Shown: positions 28,552 through 38,914, counted from the first letter of the stretch. The stretch: DNA of 64,000 nt from Hyphomicrobiales bacterium (GCA_039989895.1 JBDXGY010000003.1:147141-211140); one strand, 5' to 3'. Translations and numbers: made by a program. The notes: generated by a model from the sequence alone, not told the origin.

Positions 28552-29085
28552 TTAAAGCGATTTTTCAATGGCAATCGCTAGAGCTTGACGTATTCGAAGG
28601 GCTGCAGCTTTTGCGGCTCGTATTTCTGCGTCACGTTCGGAGCGGATGTTTGTAAATTCCTGGTCAACTCGGTCATAGCTTGCTGTTCCTTGTTGTGAAC
28701 CTTGGGCAAGCGGTGCGGCCTTGCGGACATCGCGCAATACATATTTAGATGAGATGGTAACGAAGAAAGCGCGCGGTCCAAAGTCAACATCACTGATACC
28801 AATTGAGCGGACGGATTTACTGCTACTCAGACTAAGCGTATAGGGCAGGTCACCCGTTCTTTTTGAGCCACCAGCGATAGCAAATTGAAGTTCATTACGC
28901 ACCAGTTGATCAAAACGGGTTTTAGGGTCATCAATTTCAATAGATCGTAAGACAGCCGGAATGGAATCAGTGTCCACAGTTGCTTGTGGGCTAGTAGAAT
29001 GTAAGGCCTGTATCTGACACGAAGCCATAAATATGCATAGAAATACGCATAAAATACTCGCTGTAGGGTTGGCAATCTTCGGCAT
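28552..29085 (-). CDS. lptE: LPS-assembly lipoprotein LptE
   Basis: Outer-membrane lipoprotein that plugs LptD and assists lipopolysaccharide insertion. The 177-residue product has a lipoprotein signal (MPKIANPTASILCVFLCIF) with lipobox MASC, acylated Cys at residue 23. A mature LptE-like domain follows (RFDQLVRNELQFAIAGGSKR, YTLSLSSSKSV). I choose ATG 29085 because GAGGA sits five bases before it; upstream starts lack such a site. Divergent sequence is normal for LptE, and the position between leuS and holA is the strongest support. Confidence 0.88.
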   Translation of the reverse strand: MPKIANPTASILCVFLCIFMASCQIQALHSTSPQATVDTDSIPAVLRSIEIDDPKTRFDQLVRNELQFAIAGGSKRTGDLPYTLSLSSSKSVRSIGISDVDFGPRAFFVTISSKYVLRDVRKAAPLAQGSQQGTASYDRVDQEFTNIRSERDAEIRAAKAAALRIRQALAIAIEKSL

Positions 29086-29113
29086 GCTTATCCTCATTTT
29101 GCTGTGGATTTTC

Positions 29114-31726
29114 CTATATAACCACATTTACTATGCGTTTTGGTACAACAATAAGTTTGCGGGGCTGTTTTCCATCTAAAGCTTTTTGTACAGGATCAAG
29201 TTTAAGCACGGCTGCTTCTACTTCTTGTTGGCTGGCATCAGCAGCAATCGTAATATCTGCGCGTTTTTTGCCATTGATTTGAATCGGTAACGTAATGGTG
29301 CTTTCAACGAGTAGATCAGGGGAATACAAGGGCCAGTCGCTGAGTGCCAGTGGGGTATCATTACCTAGCAAAGCCCAGCACTCTTCAGCTAGATGGGGTA
29401 TCATAGGGGCGATGATGGAGGCGAGAAAACTGAGCGCCTCACCATATACGCTGATCATATCAGCCGAAGATTCTTTAGTGAGTTTCTCTTTGGCCAGAAG
29501 GTTCACAAGTTCATAAACTCGTGCAACTGCGCGGTTGAAGCCCAGTTTTTCAATATCACCTTCAACTAAATGAACTGCTTTATGTGCAGCTTTGCGAATA
29601 TTAAGTGCACTGCTTCCGATTGATTCGGGTACGAAACTTTTTTCAAAACCATGAGATTGATAGTCAGCAAATAAACGATAAATACGTTGAATAAATCGGA
29701 ACGCACCTTCTGCACCAGATGCGGTCCATTCTAGATCACGCTCAGGCGGTGTGTCTGAAAGCATAAACCAGCGGGCGGTATCAGCTCCATAGGTTTCCAA
29801 AATGTCTGTAGGATCCACTGTATTGCGTTTCGATTTGGACATTTTTTCGATGCCACCAATTGCAACTTCCTCACCTGTTTCAAGGTCAAAGGCTTTGCGT
29901 TTTCCGTCATTTTCTTCAAACCGCAGATCAGTTGGATTCTTCCAGCCTCCATCAAGAGCTTTGTAGGTTTCGTGGGTTACCATTCCCTGTGTAAACAGGC
30001 CTTTGAATGGTTCATCTGTGTTCAAATGTCCTGCGACACTCATTGCTCTTGCGAAAAAACGAGAATAAAGCAGATGCAATATCGCGTGTTCGATGCCGCC
30101 AATATATTGATCTACAGGGAGCCAAGCATCCGCGATTTCTGGTGTGGTGGGAGTGTTGGCTTTGGGATCGGTGAAACGGGCAAAATACCATGACGAATCA
30201 ACAAATGTATCCATGGTGTCTGTTTCACGTTTCGCCATCTTGCCGCATGAAGGGCAAGCAACTTTACCCCAGCTTTCATGGCGATCGAGTGGGTTTCCTG
30301 GCTTGTCGAATGTCACATCATCAGGAAGCTTCACGGGCAAATCATCTGATTTAACAGGCACGGCACCACACTCATCACAATGTATGATTGGGATCGGGCA
30401 CCCCCAATAGCGTTGACGTGAAATGCCCCAGTCGCGAAGGCGGTAGTTGATTTGGCGCTTTGCTATCGGTTCGCCATTAAGCATTGTGCCTTCAAGCTTT
30501 GCTGCGACTGCTTCTTTTGCCTGTGCAACTGTTAGCCCATCAAGGAAGTCTGAATTATAAAGTAGGCCGTCATTCGTGTTGGCCTCGGTATCGATTGAAA
30601 ATGTTGCGGCATCTTCTCCATGCGGCAGGACTACAGGTTTAACGGGGAGATCATAAGCACGGGCAAAATCGAGATCGCGTTGGTCATGGGCAGGACAACC
30701 AAAAACAGCACCAGTGCCATATCCCATGAGGACAAAATTCGCCACATAGATTGGCAGTTTGTGCCCCTCAATGAATGGGTGAGCAACACTGTATCCTGTT
30801 GCATAGCCTTTCTTCTCAGCAGTTTCGACAGCCGCAAGGCTTGTTCCCATACGCTGGCATTCGTCTATGAAGTCACTAAGTTCTTGATTTAATTTAGCTA
30901 ATTCAGCAGCGAGAGGATGTTGTGCTGAAATTGCCATGAAGCTTGCACCAAACAATGTGTCTGGTCTTGTGGTAAAGACTTCTAGTGTTTTTGAGCTCTC
31001 AGGGGCTTGGCCAGCAAATTCAAAATGCAGACGCAGTCCTTCAGATTTTCCAATCCAGTTGCGCTGCATGAGGCGTACTTTTTCAGGCCAATCTTCTAGT
31101 GTGTCTAATTTTTCTAGCAGATCTTCACTAAAGTCAGTGATTTTGAAAAACCATTGCGTTAAATCGCGCTGTTCCACAGGTGCGCCAGAGCGCCAACCGC
31201 AGCCATCGATAACTTGCTCATTAGCAAGCACGGTGTGATCAACAGGGTCCCAATTTACTTTAGATTCTTTTCTATAAATCAAATCCTTAGCGAGGAAGTC
31301 GAGAAACATTTGTTGTTGGCGGTGATAATAATCAACATCGCAAGTGGCAAACTCTCGAGACCAATCAAGAGATAGTCCCATGACCTTGAGCTGATCGCGC
31401 ATGGTTGCGATATTCTGATAGGTCCATTCTTTTGGATGGGAATTGTTTTGCATTGCCGCGTTTTCAGCGGGCATTCCAAAGGCATCCCAGCCCATAGGAT
31501 GGAGAACGCTGAATCCCTTAGCGCGTTTATAGCGCGCAACCACATCGCCCATCGTATAATTGCGTACATGGCCCATATGAATGCGACCCGATGGATAGGG
31601 AAACATCTCCAGCACATAGTATTTTGGTCGTGAATCGTTGTTATCGGTTTCGAAAATTTTCTTTTCAGACCAATATGATTGCCAGCGAGGTTCCGCATCA
31701 CGTGGATTGTAGCGTTCAGGTGCCAT
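29114..31726 (-). CDS. leuS: Leucyl-tRNA synthetase
   Basis: Class-I aminoacyl-tRNA synthetase charging tRNA-Leu. The 870-residue protein begins [19 protein letters not shown], with the HIGH motif as [13 protein letters not shown] near residue 50, the CP1 editing domain with its threonine-rich loop ([12 protein letters not shown]), a zinc-knuckle-like CDECG...CPSC region, and the KMSKS motif [11 protein letters not shown] near residue 620. An in-frame GTG 57 bases upstream is possible but the family starts at the chosen ATG. First gene of leuS-lptE-holA. Confidence 0.97.
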   Translation of the reverse strand: MAPERYNPRDAEPRWQSYWSEKKIFETDNNDSRPKYYVLEMFPYPSGRIHMGHVRNYTMGDVVARYKRAKGFSVLHPMGWDAFGMPAENAAMQNNSHPKEWTYQNIATMRDQLKVMGLSLDWSREFATCDVDYYHRQQQMFLDFLAKDLIYRKESKVNWDPVDHTVLANEQVIDGCGWRSGAPVEQRDLTQWFFKITDFSEDLLEKLDTLEDWPEKVRLMQRNWIGKSEGLRLHFEFAGQAPESSKTLEVFTTRPDTLFGASFMAISAQHPLAAELAKLNQELSDFIDECQRMGTSLAAVETAEKKGYATGYSVAHPFIEGHKLPIYVANFVLMGYGTGAVFGCPAHDQRDLDFARAYDLPVKPVVLPHGEDAATFSIDTEANTNDGLLYNSDFLDGLTVAQAKEAVAAKLEGTMLNGEPIAKRQINYRLRDWGISRQRYWGCPIPIIHCDECGAVPVKSDDLPVKLPDDVTFDKPGNPLDRHESWGKVACPSCGKMAKRETDTMDTFVDSSWYFARFTDPKANTPTTPEIADAWLPVDQYIGGIEHAILHLLYSRFFARAMSVAGHLNTDEPFKGLFTQGMVTHETYKALDGGWKNPTDLRFEENDGKRKAFDLETGEEVAIGGIEKMSKSKRNTVDPTDILETYGADTARWFMLSDTPPERDLEWTASGAEGAFRFIQRIYRLFADYQSHGFEKSFVPESIGSSALNIRKAAHKAVHLVEGDIEKLGFNRAVARVYELVNLLAKEKLTKESSADMISVYGEALSFLASIIAPMIPHLAEECWALLGNDTPLALSDWPLYSPDLLVESTITLPIQINGKKRADITIAADASQQEVEAAVLKLDPVQKALDGKQPRKLIVVPKRIVNVVI

Positions 31727-31883
31727 TTGTTTTAGGACTATACTTTCAAACAGGTGGAATAGAATAATTGGTGTGACACTCACCAGAAAATGTGAAGTTG
31801 GTCAACCTTATTGGCTATTGCTTTGCGACAGAATGATGCTGTTGGTCGTTGGTGATGCGGGTTTTGACTAAAGGAAGAGTAAA

Positions 31884-32543
31884 ATGAGTGACGTTGACAA
31901 GAGACTGTTGAGCGTTCTTGACACAATAAAAGCTGAGTCATCGGGCGAGAAAGAAGTGACGCTCATTGCTGTTTCGAAAACATTTGAAGGCGATCATATC
32001 GAGCCGGCGCTGGTGGCAGGACATCGTCATTTTGGGGAGAATAGGGTTCAAGAAAGCCAGAAAAAATGGCCAGGCCTTAAGCAAAAATATCCTAATACTC
32101 GGCTGCATTTAATCGGGCCACTGCAATCAAATAAAGCAGCAGACGCGGTTGAACTTTTCGACGTCATTCACACAGTTGACCGTGAGAAAATTGCAAAAAA
32201 CCTTGCGAGTGAAATGAAAAAACAAGATCGTATTCTGGATGTTTATATTCAGGTCAATACAGGGCAGGAACCTCAAAAGGCAGGTGTTTTACCCAAAGAA
32301 GCAGACGCCTTTATTGCTCGATGCATTGAGCATCACGGATTGAATGTGGTGGGGCTTATGTGTATTCCGCCCTTTGATGCAAACCCAGAGCCTCATTTTC
32401 AACTTTTATCTGAAATGGCGTCAAAACATGGTTTGGAAGAGTTATCGATGGGTATGTCTTGTGACTATCAACAAGCCATAAAAGCGGGTGCGACTTGCGT
32501 GCGCGTTGGCAGCGCGATCTTTGGTTCGCGCGCTAAACAGTAG
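31884..32543 (+). CDS. YggS-family pyridoxal 5'-phosphate homeostasis protein
   Basis: A PLP-binding alanine-racemase-like TIM barrel of the YggS/PROSC (COG0325) family, involved in PLP homeostasis. The 219-residue protein shows the PLP lysine in TLIAVSKTFEGD near residue 30, HFGENRVQESQKKWP, LHLIGPLQSNKA, GLMCIPP, and LSMGMSCDYQQAIKAGATCVRVGSAIFG near the end. Transcribed divergently from leuS across 157 bases and convergent with the L,D-transpeptidase-like gene. Confidence 0.96.
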   Translation: MSDVDKRLLSVLDTIKAESSGEKEVTLIAVSKTFEGDHIEPALVAGHRHFGENRVQESQKKWPGLKQKYPNTRLHLIGPLQSNKAADAVELFDVIHTVDREKIAKNLASEMKKQDRILDVYIQVNTGQEPQKAGVLPKEADAFIARCIEHHGLNVVGLMCIPPFDANPEPHFQLLSEMASKHGLEELSMGMSCDYQQAIKAGATCVRVGSAIFGSRAKQ

Positions 32544-32558
32544 AAATTGTGAATTAAA

Positions 32559-33089
32559 TCACTGTTTGATGATGAAGCGCGTGTTCGAATTTGCACGTTC
32601 CAAAAACCTGAGCATGACATTCTTGTGAACGGCAACACAGCCTTCGGTTGGCCGATAATCTTTGTGTGCGAGGTGAAAAAATATAGCACTTCCCGCGCCA
32701 CGCTTTCGTTGTGAAATATTGTAATCAAGCACAACCATCAAATCATAAAGGTGATCTTTACGCATAAGCCGTTCATGAGATGGGATATAGGGTAACCTGA
32801 TCTTTCTATTATAGTTTTTGTCGTTAGGAGCATCACACCAGCCAAGATTCTTAACGATCGGATGGAGGGGTAAGCTTGTGTTGGGGCGGCTTATTCGGTC
32901 AGGTCGATAATAAGCTTCTATAACCTTGAAGCTCCCAATAGGGGTGCCGCCGTCTCCTTCGCGTTTGATGCTTTTGATGCCGCTACGACCAAGGGCGCAG
33001 GGTGCAATGATGGCGCTTGATCGCGTGCCCATCACAAAATTGCCATGTGAAAGTGATTTCCAGTTAGAGCTTATGTACACGATGTTCAT
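32559..33089 (-). CDS. L,D-transpeptidase (YkuD) domain protein without signal peptide
   Basis: A 176-residue protein with the YkuD catalytic arrangement: FFHLAHKDYRPTEGCVAV, giving His-139/His-142 and nucleophile Cys-151. Upstream are GDGGTPIGSF and RPDRISRPNT, patterns that I recall from a small alphaproteobacterial L,D-transpeptidase-like family. Characterised YkuD enzymes cross-link peptidoglycan or attach proteins to it in the periplasm, yet no signal peptide or membrane helix is visible here, so location and substrate are open. Convergent with the YggS gene. Confidence 0.85.
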   Translation of the reverse strand: MNIVYISSNWKSLSHGNFVMGTRSSAIIAPCALGRSGIKSIKREGDGGTPIGSFKVIEAYYRPDRISRPNTSLPLHPIVKNLGWCDAPNDKNYNRKIRLPYIPSHERLMRKDHLYDLMVVLDYNISQRKRGAGSAIFFHLAHKDYRPTEGCVAVHKNVMLRFLERANSNTRFIIKQ

Positions 33090-33233
33090 AGCAATACCTC
33101 ATATATCTGTGATAAGTGCAGTTTACCAGAGATGTGAAAAAGCTTAAAAGTCCTTTGTCGGATTTTGTCTCTTATAGTTTAAAATTATTCAGTTGAAGCT
33201 GAAATAGATATAAAAATAATAGAAAGTTTAAAC

Positions 33234-33917
33234 ATGACCGCTCGGAAAATTTTGATTGTTGATGATGATGCTGATCTTTGTGAGGCGCTTGTGGAGCAGC
33301 TTAGCCTTTATGAAGAATTTGATATTGAGCATCAGGAAAATGCGACAAAAGGTGTTAAATCAGCGAGGGATGGTCACTGCGATCTTTTAATTATGGATGT
33401 GGGCTTGCCTGATATGGATGGTCGTGAGGCTGTTAAGATATTGCGTAAAGGTGGCTTTAAAGCACCTATTATTATGCTAACCGGACATGACACTGATTCT
33501 GATACTATTTTGGGTCTTGAAGCTGGTGCTAATGATTATGTCACGAAGCCTTTCCGGTTTGCTGTGCTGCTTGCTCGAATTCGCGCACAATTGCGCCAGC
33601 ATGAGCAAAGTGAAGATGCGACTTTCACGATTGGCCCCTATGTTTTTCGCCCCAGCGCCAAAGTTTTGTCAGATGAAACTGGCGCTAAAGTCCGCTTGAC
33701 TGAAAAAGAAACCTCTATTTTGAAATATTTATACCGTGTTGGCGATAAACCAGTCACGCGAGATATTTTGCTTGAAGAGGTTTGGGGATATAATTCCGGC
33801 GTGACAACACATACACTGGAAACACATATTTATCGCCTTCGTCAAAAAATAGAGCGGGATCCCTCTAATGCAGAATTGCTTGTGACTGAAAGTGGTGGTT
33901 ATAAGTTAAATCCATAA
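33234..33917 (+). CDS. OmpR/PhoB-family response regulator (CenR-like)
   Basis: Two-domain DNA-binding regulator of 227 residues: receiver (about 5-120; acidic DDD triad at residues 11-13, phospho-Asp in LLIMDVGLPDMDG, Thr in MLTGHDTDSD, Lys in YVTKPF) and a winged-helix output domain (about 130-226; RLTEKETSILKYLYR, GYNSGVTTHTLETHIYRLRQKIE). The exceptionally conserved mid-region (DTILGLEAGANDYVTKPFRF) is what I recall for CenR, the envelope regulator of Caulobacter and Rhodobacter; that identity is inference. No kinase gene is adjacent. A cNMP-fold protein gene follows 55 bases later. Confidence 0.9.
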   Translation: MTARKILIVDDDADLCEALVEQLSLYEEFDIEHQENATKGVKSARDGHCDLLIMDVGLPDMDGREAVKILRKGGFKAPIIMLTGHDTDSDTILGLEAGANDYVTKPFRFAVLLARIRAQLRQHEQSEDATFTIGPYVFRPSAKVLSDETGAKVRLTEKETSILKYLYRVGDKPVTRDILLEEVWGYNSGVTTHTLETHIYRLRQKIERDPSNAELLVTESGGYKLNP

Positions 33918-33972
33918 TGGGCTGCGCGCTGCTTCGCTGCTTAGAATCAGCGCGCAATGAACAGGGGCTGCA

Positions 33973-34434
33973 ATGAGCTTACCAGATGATATTGATCGCT
34001 TAAGGCGTGTTTCGTTTTTAAGTGTTCTTGATGATGAGTGTTTGCGGTTGATTGCGTTTAACGCTGAGCATGAATCACTGAGTGATGCGCAAACTGTTTT
34101 TTTTGACGGGGAACAAGCACTTGGCGCCTTACTCATTACTGGCGGTTCCTTATCGCAAATGGAACTTGTCAATGGTGAATTGAAAGAGCGCAGACGTTTA
34201 AAAGCTGGATCAATTGTTGATCCTTATGCTTTGATTTCAGACATTCGTCGCTCTTTTACAGCTAAAGCAGTTGGTGATTTGTCTTATATGCTGCTTGATC
34301 GCCCTACCTTTATGAAGGCGATGACTAATTATCCTGATCTCGCGCAACGGGTTCAAGATTATTTGTCTGATGATATTACGCGCGTTGCATCATCTCTATC
34401 TAATGTTGCTTCCCGATTGGACTATATTAATTGA
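33973..34434 (+). CDS. Cyclic nucleotide-binding-fold protein without DNA-binding domain
   Basis: A 153-residue protein resembling the N-terminal beta-roll sensor of Crp/Fnr regulators (RVSFLSVLDDECLRLIAF, VFFDGEQALGALLITGG, RLKAGSIVDPYALI) with a C-terminal helix (YPDLAQRVQDYLSDDITRVASSL). No HTH follows. The phosphate-binding cassette is not canonical, so nucleotide binding is doubtful. Same strand and close to the OmpR-type regulator, which suggests a functional pair, possibly protein-protein signalling. Function unknown. Confidence 0.75.
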   Translation: MSLPDDIDRLRRVSFLSVLDDECLRLIAFNAEHESLSDAQTVFFDGEQALGALLITGGSLSQMELVNGELKERRRLKAGSIVDPYALISDIRRSFTAKAVGDLSYMLLDRPTFMKAMTNYPDLAQRVQDYLSDDITRVASSLSNVASRLDYIN

Positions 34435-34466
34435 TTTAAACAAAGTTGTCGTAATTAGTCTTATTT

Positions 34467-35270
34467 CTAAAACTCAAATTCAGTCAATACAGGGGCGTGG
34501 TCTGAAGGTCTCTCCCAGCTTCTGGCATGTTTGAGAACCTTGGTTCTGGCGATTGTGCCATCAAGATGTTCTGTCGCCCAAATATGATCAAGCCTGCGGC
34601 CTTTATTCGCCGCTTCCCAATTGGGTGAGCGATAACTCCACCATGTAAAGAGTTCTTCTGGTTCTGGTATAAGAAGACGCTGCGTGTCTATCCAGCGTCC
34701 CTTGGCTCTCACTGCTTCAAGGCCCTCGGTCTCAATAGGTGTGTGACTGACGACTTTCAGCATTTTCTTGTGTGACCACACATCGCTTTCATAGGGCGCG
34801 ATGTTGAGATCGCCAACAAGAATGGCGGGGCGGTTGGATTCTTCGCCGCCTATCCACTCATTCATTTCATTAAGAAACTTCATTTTATGGTCAAATTTAG
34901 GATTCTTATCGATGTCAGCTTCATCGCCACCAGCTGGAACATAAAAATTATGAATTCGGATGCCAGGACCGATTTTAAAATCCGTTGCTATATGACGTGC
35001 GTCGCCCATTTCGCAAAAATCACGCGAAAAGCTTTCAGTGAAAGGGTGCCGTGATACGGTAGCTACACCGTGGTAGCCTTTTTGGCCGTGTTTGGCGATG
35101 TTAGGATATCCAGCTTTTTTGAAGGCATTTTCTGGAAATTTGTCATTCGGACATTTGGTTTCTTGAAGGCACAAAACATCGGGTTCTTGTTCTAGCAAAA
35201 GTCTTTCCACCTGCGGCATCCGTAAACGCACAGAGTTTATATTCCAAGTGATAAGTTTGAAGGTGGTCAT
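34467..35270 (-). CDS. xth: Exodeoxyribonuclease III
   Basis: AP endonuclease/3'-5' exonuclease of base-excision repair. The 267-residue protein has the EEP-fold motifs: FKLITWNINSVRLR, VLCLQETKCPND (catalytic Glu), YVPAGGD, ILVGDLNIAP (D, N), RLDHIWAT, and C-terminal SDHAPVLTEFEF with catalytic D-H. I use ATG 35270 because an extension to TTG 35294 would add eight non-family residues. Convergent with the cNMP-fold gene. Confidence 0.96.
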   Translation of the reverse strand: MTTFKLITWNINSVRLRMPQVERLLLEQEPDVLCLQETKCPNDKFPENAFKKAGYPNIAKHGQKGYHGVATVSRHPFTESFSRDFCEMGDARHIATDFKIGPGIRIHNFYVPAGGDEADIDKNPKFDHKMKFLNEMNEWIGGEESNRPAILVGDLNIAPYESDVWSHKKMLKVVSHTPIETEGLEAVRAKGRWIDTQRLLIPEPEELFTWWSYRSPNWEAANKGRRLDHIWATEHLDGTIARTKVLKHARSWERPSDHAPVLTEFEF

Positions 35271-35354
35271 TGTGTGTCCCGACATAGAGTGCAATTTTCT
35301 GCGACACTATCGGAAAGGTTGAGGGCTTGCGATGGGGAATGATGGTTCTAAACA

Positions 35355-35385
35355 AAAAAGCCAGCGATTTATTCGCTGGCTTTTT
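35355..35385 (-). terminator. Rho-independent terminator of the lolA-like gene
   Basis: Perfect 13-bp stem (35355-35367 with 35373-35385) with a five-base loop and T tracts on both strands, so it can act bidirectionally. On the minus strand it follows the lolA-like gene directly. Confidence 0.9.
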
Positions 35386-35402
35386 GATTCTTGGTGTTTA
35401 AT

Positions 35403-36071
35403 TTATCTGCCCGGATATTTGATTTTGAACAATTCAGATTTCAATTTGGTATTTTTCTTCGTATCTAAAAGTTGAACAGAGGTATCAAGACCTTGGGCGT
35501 CAGTTACAATCCATTGTTCCAGCGCATATGTGTCTTTGTGGAAGAAAAGGCGTAATTGGCTTTCATTGAAAGCTTCAGGATCTTCGATGATGACCACAAT
35601 TGCATTGCCTAACAAGCCCACATTTTTGATGCCTTTGATTTTGTTTAAGTTAAGCTTTTTACGTAGAAGGTAACGCAGCGGTGTCTTTTTGATGGGCAAT
35701 AGGTCTTGAGTTTCAAGCTTTGTATTAATAATAGCGACACTTTTTCCGTCTGCAATTATATCGATTGTTGCCGGTTTTTTATATTTGAAGCGGATTTTAC
35801 CAGGTTTATTGAGATAAAAATCACCCTTGGCTGTATCCCCATTGGGGCCTGTTTGAATAAAATTACCTGCCAGCGTTTTATTGCTGTTCATTTTCTCAGA
35901 TATATTTTTCAATACCCGCTTTTGGTTATCATCAAGTGCTGCATGAGCAATGGTGTTGAATGATGAGAGGATAATGAGTGTTGAGAGAGTGAGTAAGACA
36001 ACGGTTAGTATCGTCCTTAGGCTTGCTTGACTCATATTATAGTGTGGTGAATGACGCTTGAGAATGCTCAT
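35403..36071 (-). CDS. LolA-like outer-membrane lipoprotein carrier protein
   Basis: A 222-residue exported protein: basic N-terminus, hydrophobic core at about 20-37 and signal-peptidase site near AHA-AL (about 44). The mature part matches the LolA/LolB-like fold family (VLKNISEKMNSNKTLAGNFIQ, KGDFYLNKPGKIRFKYKKP). LolA ferries lipoproteins from LolCDE across the periplasm; this COG2834-type relative may do that. It lies downstream of ftsK on the same strand, as lolA does in E. coli. Start at ATG 36071 has TGGA upstream; ATG 36035 is an alternative. Confidence 0.82.
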   Translation of the reverse strand: MSILKRHSPHYNMSQASLRTILTVVLLTLSTLIILSSFNTIAHAALDDNQKRVLKNISEKMNSNKTLAGNFIQTGPNGDTAKGDFYLNKPGKIRFKYKKPATIDIIADGKSVAIINTKLETQDLLPIKKTPLRYLLRKKLNLNKIKGIKNVGLLGNAIVVIIEDPEAFNESQLRLFFHKDTYALEQWIVTDAQGLDTSVQLLDTKKNTKLKSELFKIKYPGR

Positions 36072-36211
36072 ATGATTTTTCCATTTGAAGTCATTATTGT
36101 GGGCTTGTTTTAAGCTCGTTTCGTGGCAAAACTCTGTCAGCCGTATCTTATATTAGAATGTTGTCGCTGACTGTATCATGAACATATGATTCGGATTAAA
36201 CTTTGTTTGCT

Positions 36212-38857
36212 TTATTCAGAAAAATTGAAGTCGTCTTCCGGATCACTGCCCACGAGTATCTCACGTTTGCCCGCATGGTTGGCAGGCCCGACAACACCTT
36301 CTTCTTCCATGCGCTCAATGATGGTTGCGGCCCGATTATAGCCAATACCTAATCTGCGCTGGATGTAGCTTGTAGATGCTTTTTTGTCGCGCAAAACGAT
36401 GGCTACTGCTTGATCGTAGGGATCGGAAGAATCAGTCACATTACCACTTCCATCATTTGATGATGTGCCTTCGTCTTCTTCAATGTCTTCAGTGACGGCG
36501 CCCAAATATTGAGGAATACCTTGATCTTTAAGGTGGTTGACGATCTCTTCTACCTCTTCATCGGATACGAAAGGACCATGAACTCGCTGGATACGACCGC
36601 CGCCTGCCATATAAAGCATATCACCCATACCAAGCAGTTGTTCCGCGCCTTGTTCTCCCAGAATAGTGCGACTGTCGATTTTTGATGTGACTTGAAAAGA
36701 GATGCGGGTTGGGAAGTTAGCTTTGATTGTACCGGTGATTACATCCACCGATGGGCGCTGTGTTGCCATGATTACATGGATGCCTGCAGCACGAGCCATT
36801 TGTGCCAAGCGTTGGACAGTGCCTTCAATATCTTTGCCTGCTACCATCATCAAGTCAGCCATCTCATCGATGAGAACAACGATATATGGTAGGGGCGATA
36901 GATCTAGTTCTTCGCGTTCATAAATTGCTTCACCAGTTTCTTGATCATAACCAGTTTGGATTGTGCGAACAATTGGCTCATTTTTTTCTACCGCTTGTTT
37001 TACGCGCGTGTTGAAACCATCAATATTACGCACACCGACTTTTGACATTTTGCGATAGCGATCTTCCATTTCCCGGACTGTCCATTTAAGGGCCACAACA
37101 GCTTTTTTGGGATCTGTCACAACAGGTGTTAAAAGATGTGGGATACCGTCATAGATCGAAAGTTCTAGCATTTTTGGATCGATCATAATCAATTTGCATT
37201 CTTCCGGAGTCATGCGGAACAAAAGCGATAAGATCATCGTGTTAATGGCAACCGATTTACCAGAGCCTGTTGTACCAGCCACGAGCAAATGTGGCATACC
37301 GGCAAGATCGGCAATGACGGGCTCGCCGCCAATCGTTTTACCAAGGCAGATAGGAAGTTTGCCCTTGTTAGTTTCAAATGTGTCAGAAGCAACGCTTTCA
37401 TGAAAATAAACTGTTTCGCGTTTAGCATTTGGCAATTCAATACCGATTGCATTTTTACCGGGAATAACGGCGACCCGAGCGGCAATAGCGCTCATTGAGC
37501 GGGCTATATCGTCGGCAAGGCCGATAACACGGGATGATTTTATACCAGGCGCTGGTTCTAGTTCATAAAGGGTGACAACAGGACCTGGGCGCACATGGAC
37601 AATTTCGCCTTTAACACCAAAATCATCTAATACGCCTTCAAGCAGTTGTGCATTTTGTGCCAGTGCTTCTTCTGATAGGCCATGTTGGCCTATATCATCT
37701 GGTGCTTCTGTTAAAAGATGCAGCGGTGGAAGTTCAAAGTCTGAAGGGTCTTTAATGCCCGGGAGATTTTTTTGTATTTGAGCAAGTGCCGCTTTACTAG
37801 GTTTTGGTTTTTCTGCGGGTGGTGAGACGCGTGTCGATGTTGACGGGTTGGCTATTTTTTCATGCTGTGGTGCTGCGATGCCTTGAGGTTGGGGCTGTGC
37901 TGTTTCTGGTGCGATTGGTGCGACAACTGCGGGCTCTTCATATTGTTTGTCCAAGTTTTCAGAACCATCTAGATATTCACCTAGTCCGTCATCGGCAACG
38001 GGCTCATCTATAAGTTTACGTTTGAGGGTCGAAAGAGCGGAAAGGGCACCTGATAAATGGCTTGAGTTTTTGCCATCATCCATCGTTAGATCGTGCTGGG
38101 GTACATGTTCACGCTGCATTTTTGTGCGTCTGCTAGCGAGTTGATGTTTTGCCTTAGCCCGCATTGAATAAGCTGTGTGGGTTACCGCCCCTAAAATCAT
38201 AGGTAAAACGACAGCCTCTTTCGGCTTGTCTATTTTTTTATGATCCGCTTTGCTAATTTTGACCTCATGGGCTTCAACAATTTCTTTTTGCATTTTGGCA
38301 ACATAAAAGGCTTTTGGGAATAAAAAAGGCACAGGCAAGGCTAGTAGTATGGCGAGTATGGGTGACAGATAACCTGAGAGGGCATCGCTGAAAAATAGGA
38401 ATGGAATGGCGACGATGCCATTGCCAGTAATTCCACCTAAGCCGGTTGGCATGGGCCATGTTTCAGGAACTGGTAAACAGGCGGCAAAACCAGACGTTAG
38501 AAGTATGATGACAAAAAAGTATGTGATTTGTTTTAAACGTACTCTTCTAAGGCGTAGCCGAAACATTTGCCAACCCCAGATTGCGGGTAAAAGCGCTAAG
38601 ATAACGCCAGCTATACCGAAGAATTGAAGCAAAATATCTGCGAGAGATGAGCCAATAAAGCCTAACAAATTACTACTGCTCTGGCTGGTTGCATGGGTGA
38701 GGCTTGGGTCTTCTACATTCCAGCTGGCGAGGGCGATACAGGTCAGCACACTTGCTATGATAATCAATAAGCCAATAATTTGGCAGCCAAGTTTGCTGAG
38801 AGAGTTTCCGCTGCTAAGCTTATGGGAAAGGTCATTAAAATTGGCGGTGTCTGTCAT
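36212..38857 (-). CDS. ftsK: DNA translocase FtsK
   Basis: Septum-located motor that pumps DNA and coordinates chromosome segregation with division. The 881-residue protein has four N-terminal membrane helices (about 25-190), a linker shorter than in E. coli (about 200-370, rich in P, Q and A), and a RecA-like motor with Walker A GTTGSGKS near 528-535 and Walker B YIVVLIDEMADLMM. A C-terminal winged-helix gamma domain (SYIQRRLGIGYNRAATIIERME) reads KOPS-type sequences. A perfect CtrA box lies about 58 bases upstream of the start. Confidence 0.97.
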   Translation of the reverse strand: MTDTANFNDLSHKLSSGNSLSKLGCQIIGLLIIIASVLTCIALASWNVEDPSLTHATSQSSSNLLGFIGSSLADILLQFFGIAGVILALLPAIWGWQMFRLRLRRVRLKQITYFFVIILLTSGFAACLPVPETWPMPTGLGGITGNGIVAIPFLFFSDALSGYLSPILAILLALPVPFLFPKAFYVAKMQKEIVEAHEVKISKADHKKIDKPKEAVVLPMILGAVTHTAYSMRAKAKHQLASRRTKMQREHVPQHDLTMDDGKNSSHLSGALSALSTLKRKLIDEPVADDGLGEYLDGSENLDKQYEEPAVVAPIAPETAQPQPQGIAAPQHEKIANPSTSTRVSPPAEKPKPSKAALAQIQKNLPGIKDPSDFELPPLHLLTEAPDDIGQHGLSEEALAQNAQLLEGVLDDFGVKGEIVHVRPGPVVTLYELEPAPGIKSSRVIGLADDIARSMSAIAARVAVIPGKNAIGIELPNAKRETVYFHESVASDTFETNKGKLPICLGKTIGGEPVIADLAGMPHLLVAGTTGSGKSVAINTMILSLLFRMTPEECKLIMIDPKMLELSIYDGIPHLLTPVVTDPKKAVVALKWTVREMEDRYRKMSKVGVRNIDGFNTRVKQAVEKNEPIVRTIQTGYDQETGEAIYEREELDLSPLPYIVVLIDEMADLMMVAGKDIEGTVQRLAQMARAAGIHVIMATQRPSVDVITGTIKANFPTRISFQVTSKIDSRTILGEQGAEQLLGMGDMLYMAGGGRIQRVHGPFVSDEEVEEIVNHLKDQGIPQYLGAVTEDIEEDEGTSSNDGSGNVTDSSDPYDQAVAIVLRDKKASTSYIQRRLGIGYNRAATIIERMEEEGVVGPANHAGKREILVGSDPEDDFNFSE

Positions 38858-38914
38858 GATTGCCCAGTTTGCTTCAATGAATGAAAGATTTCACCGGAGT
38901 TTAAATGTTGGTGG

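Noticed and set aside
30221-30230. TGTTTCACGT, a partial parS-like string inside leuS
   Set aside because: Only the first 10 of 16 bases match; the second half-site is absent, so ParB binding is unlikely.
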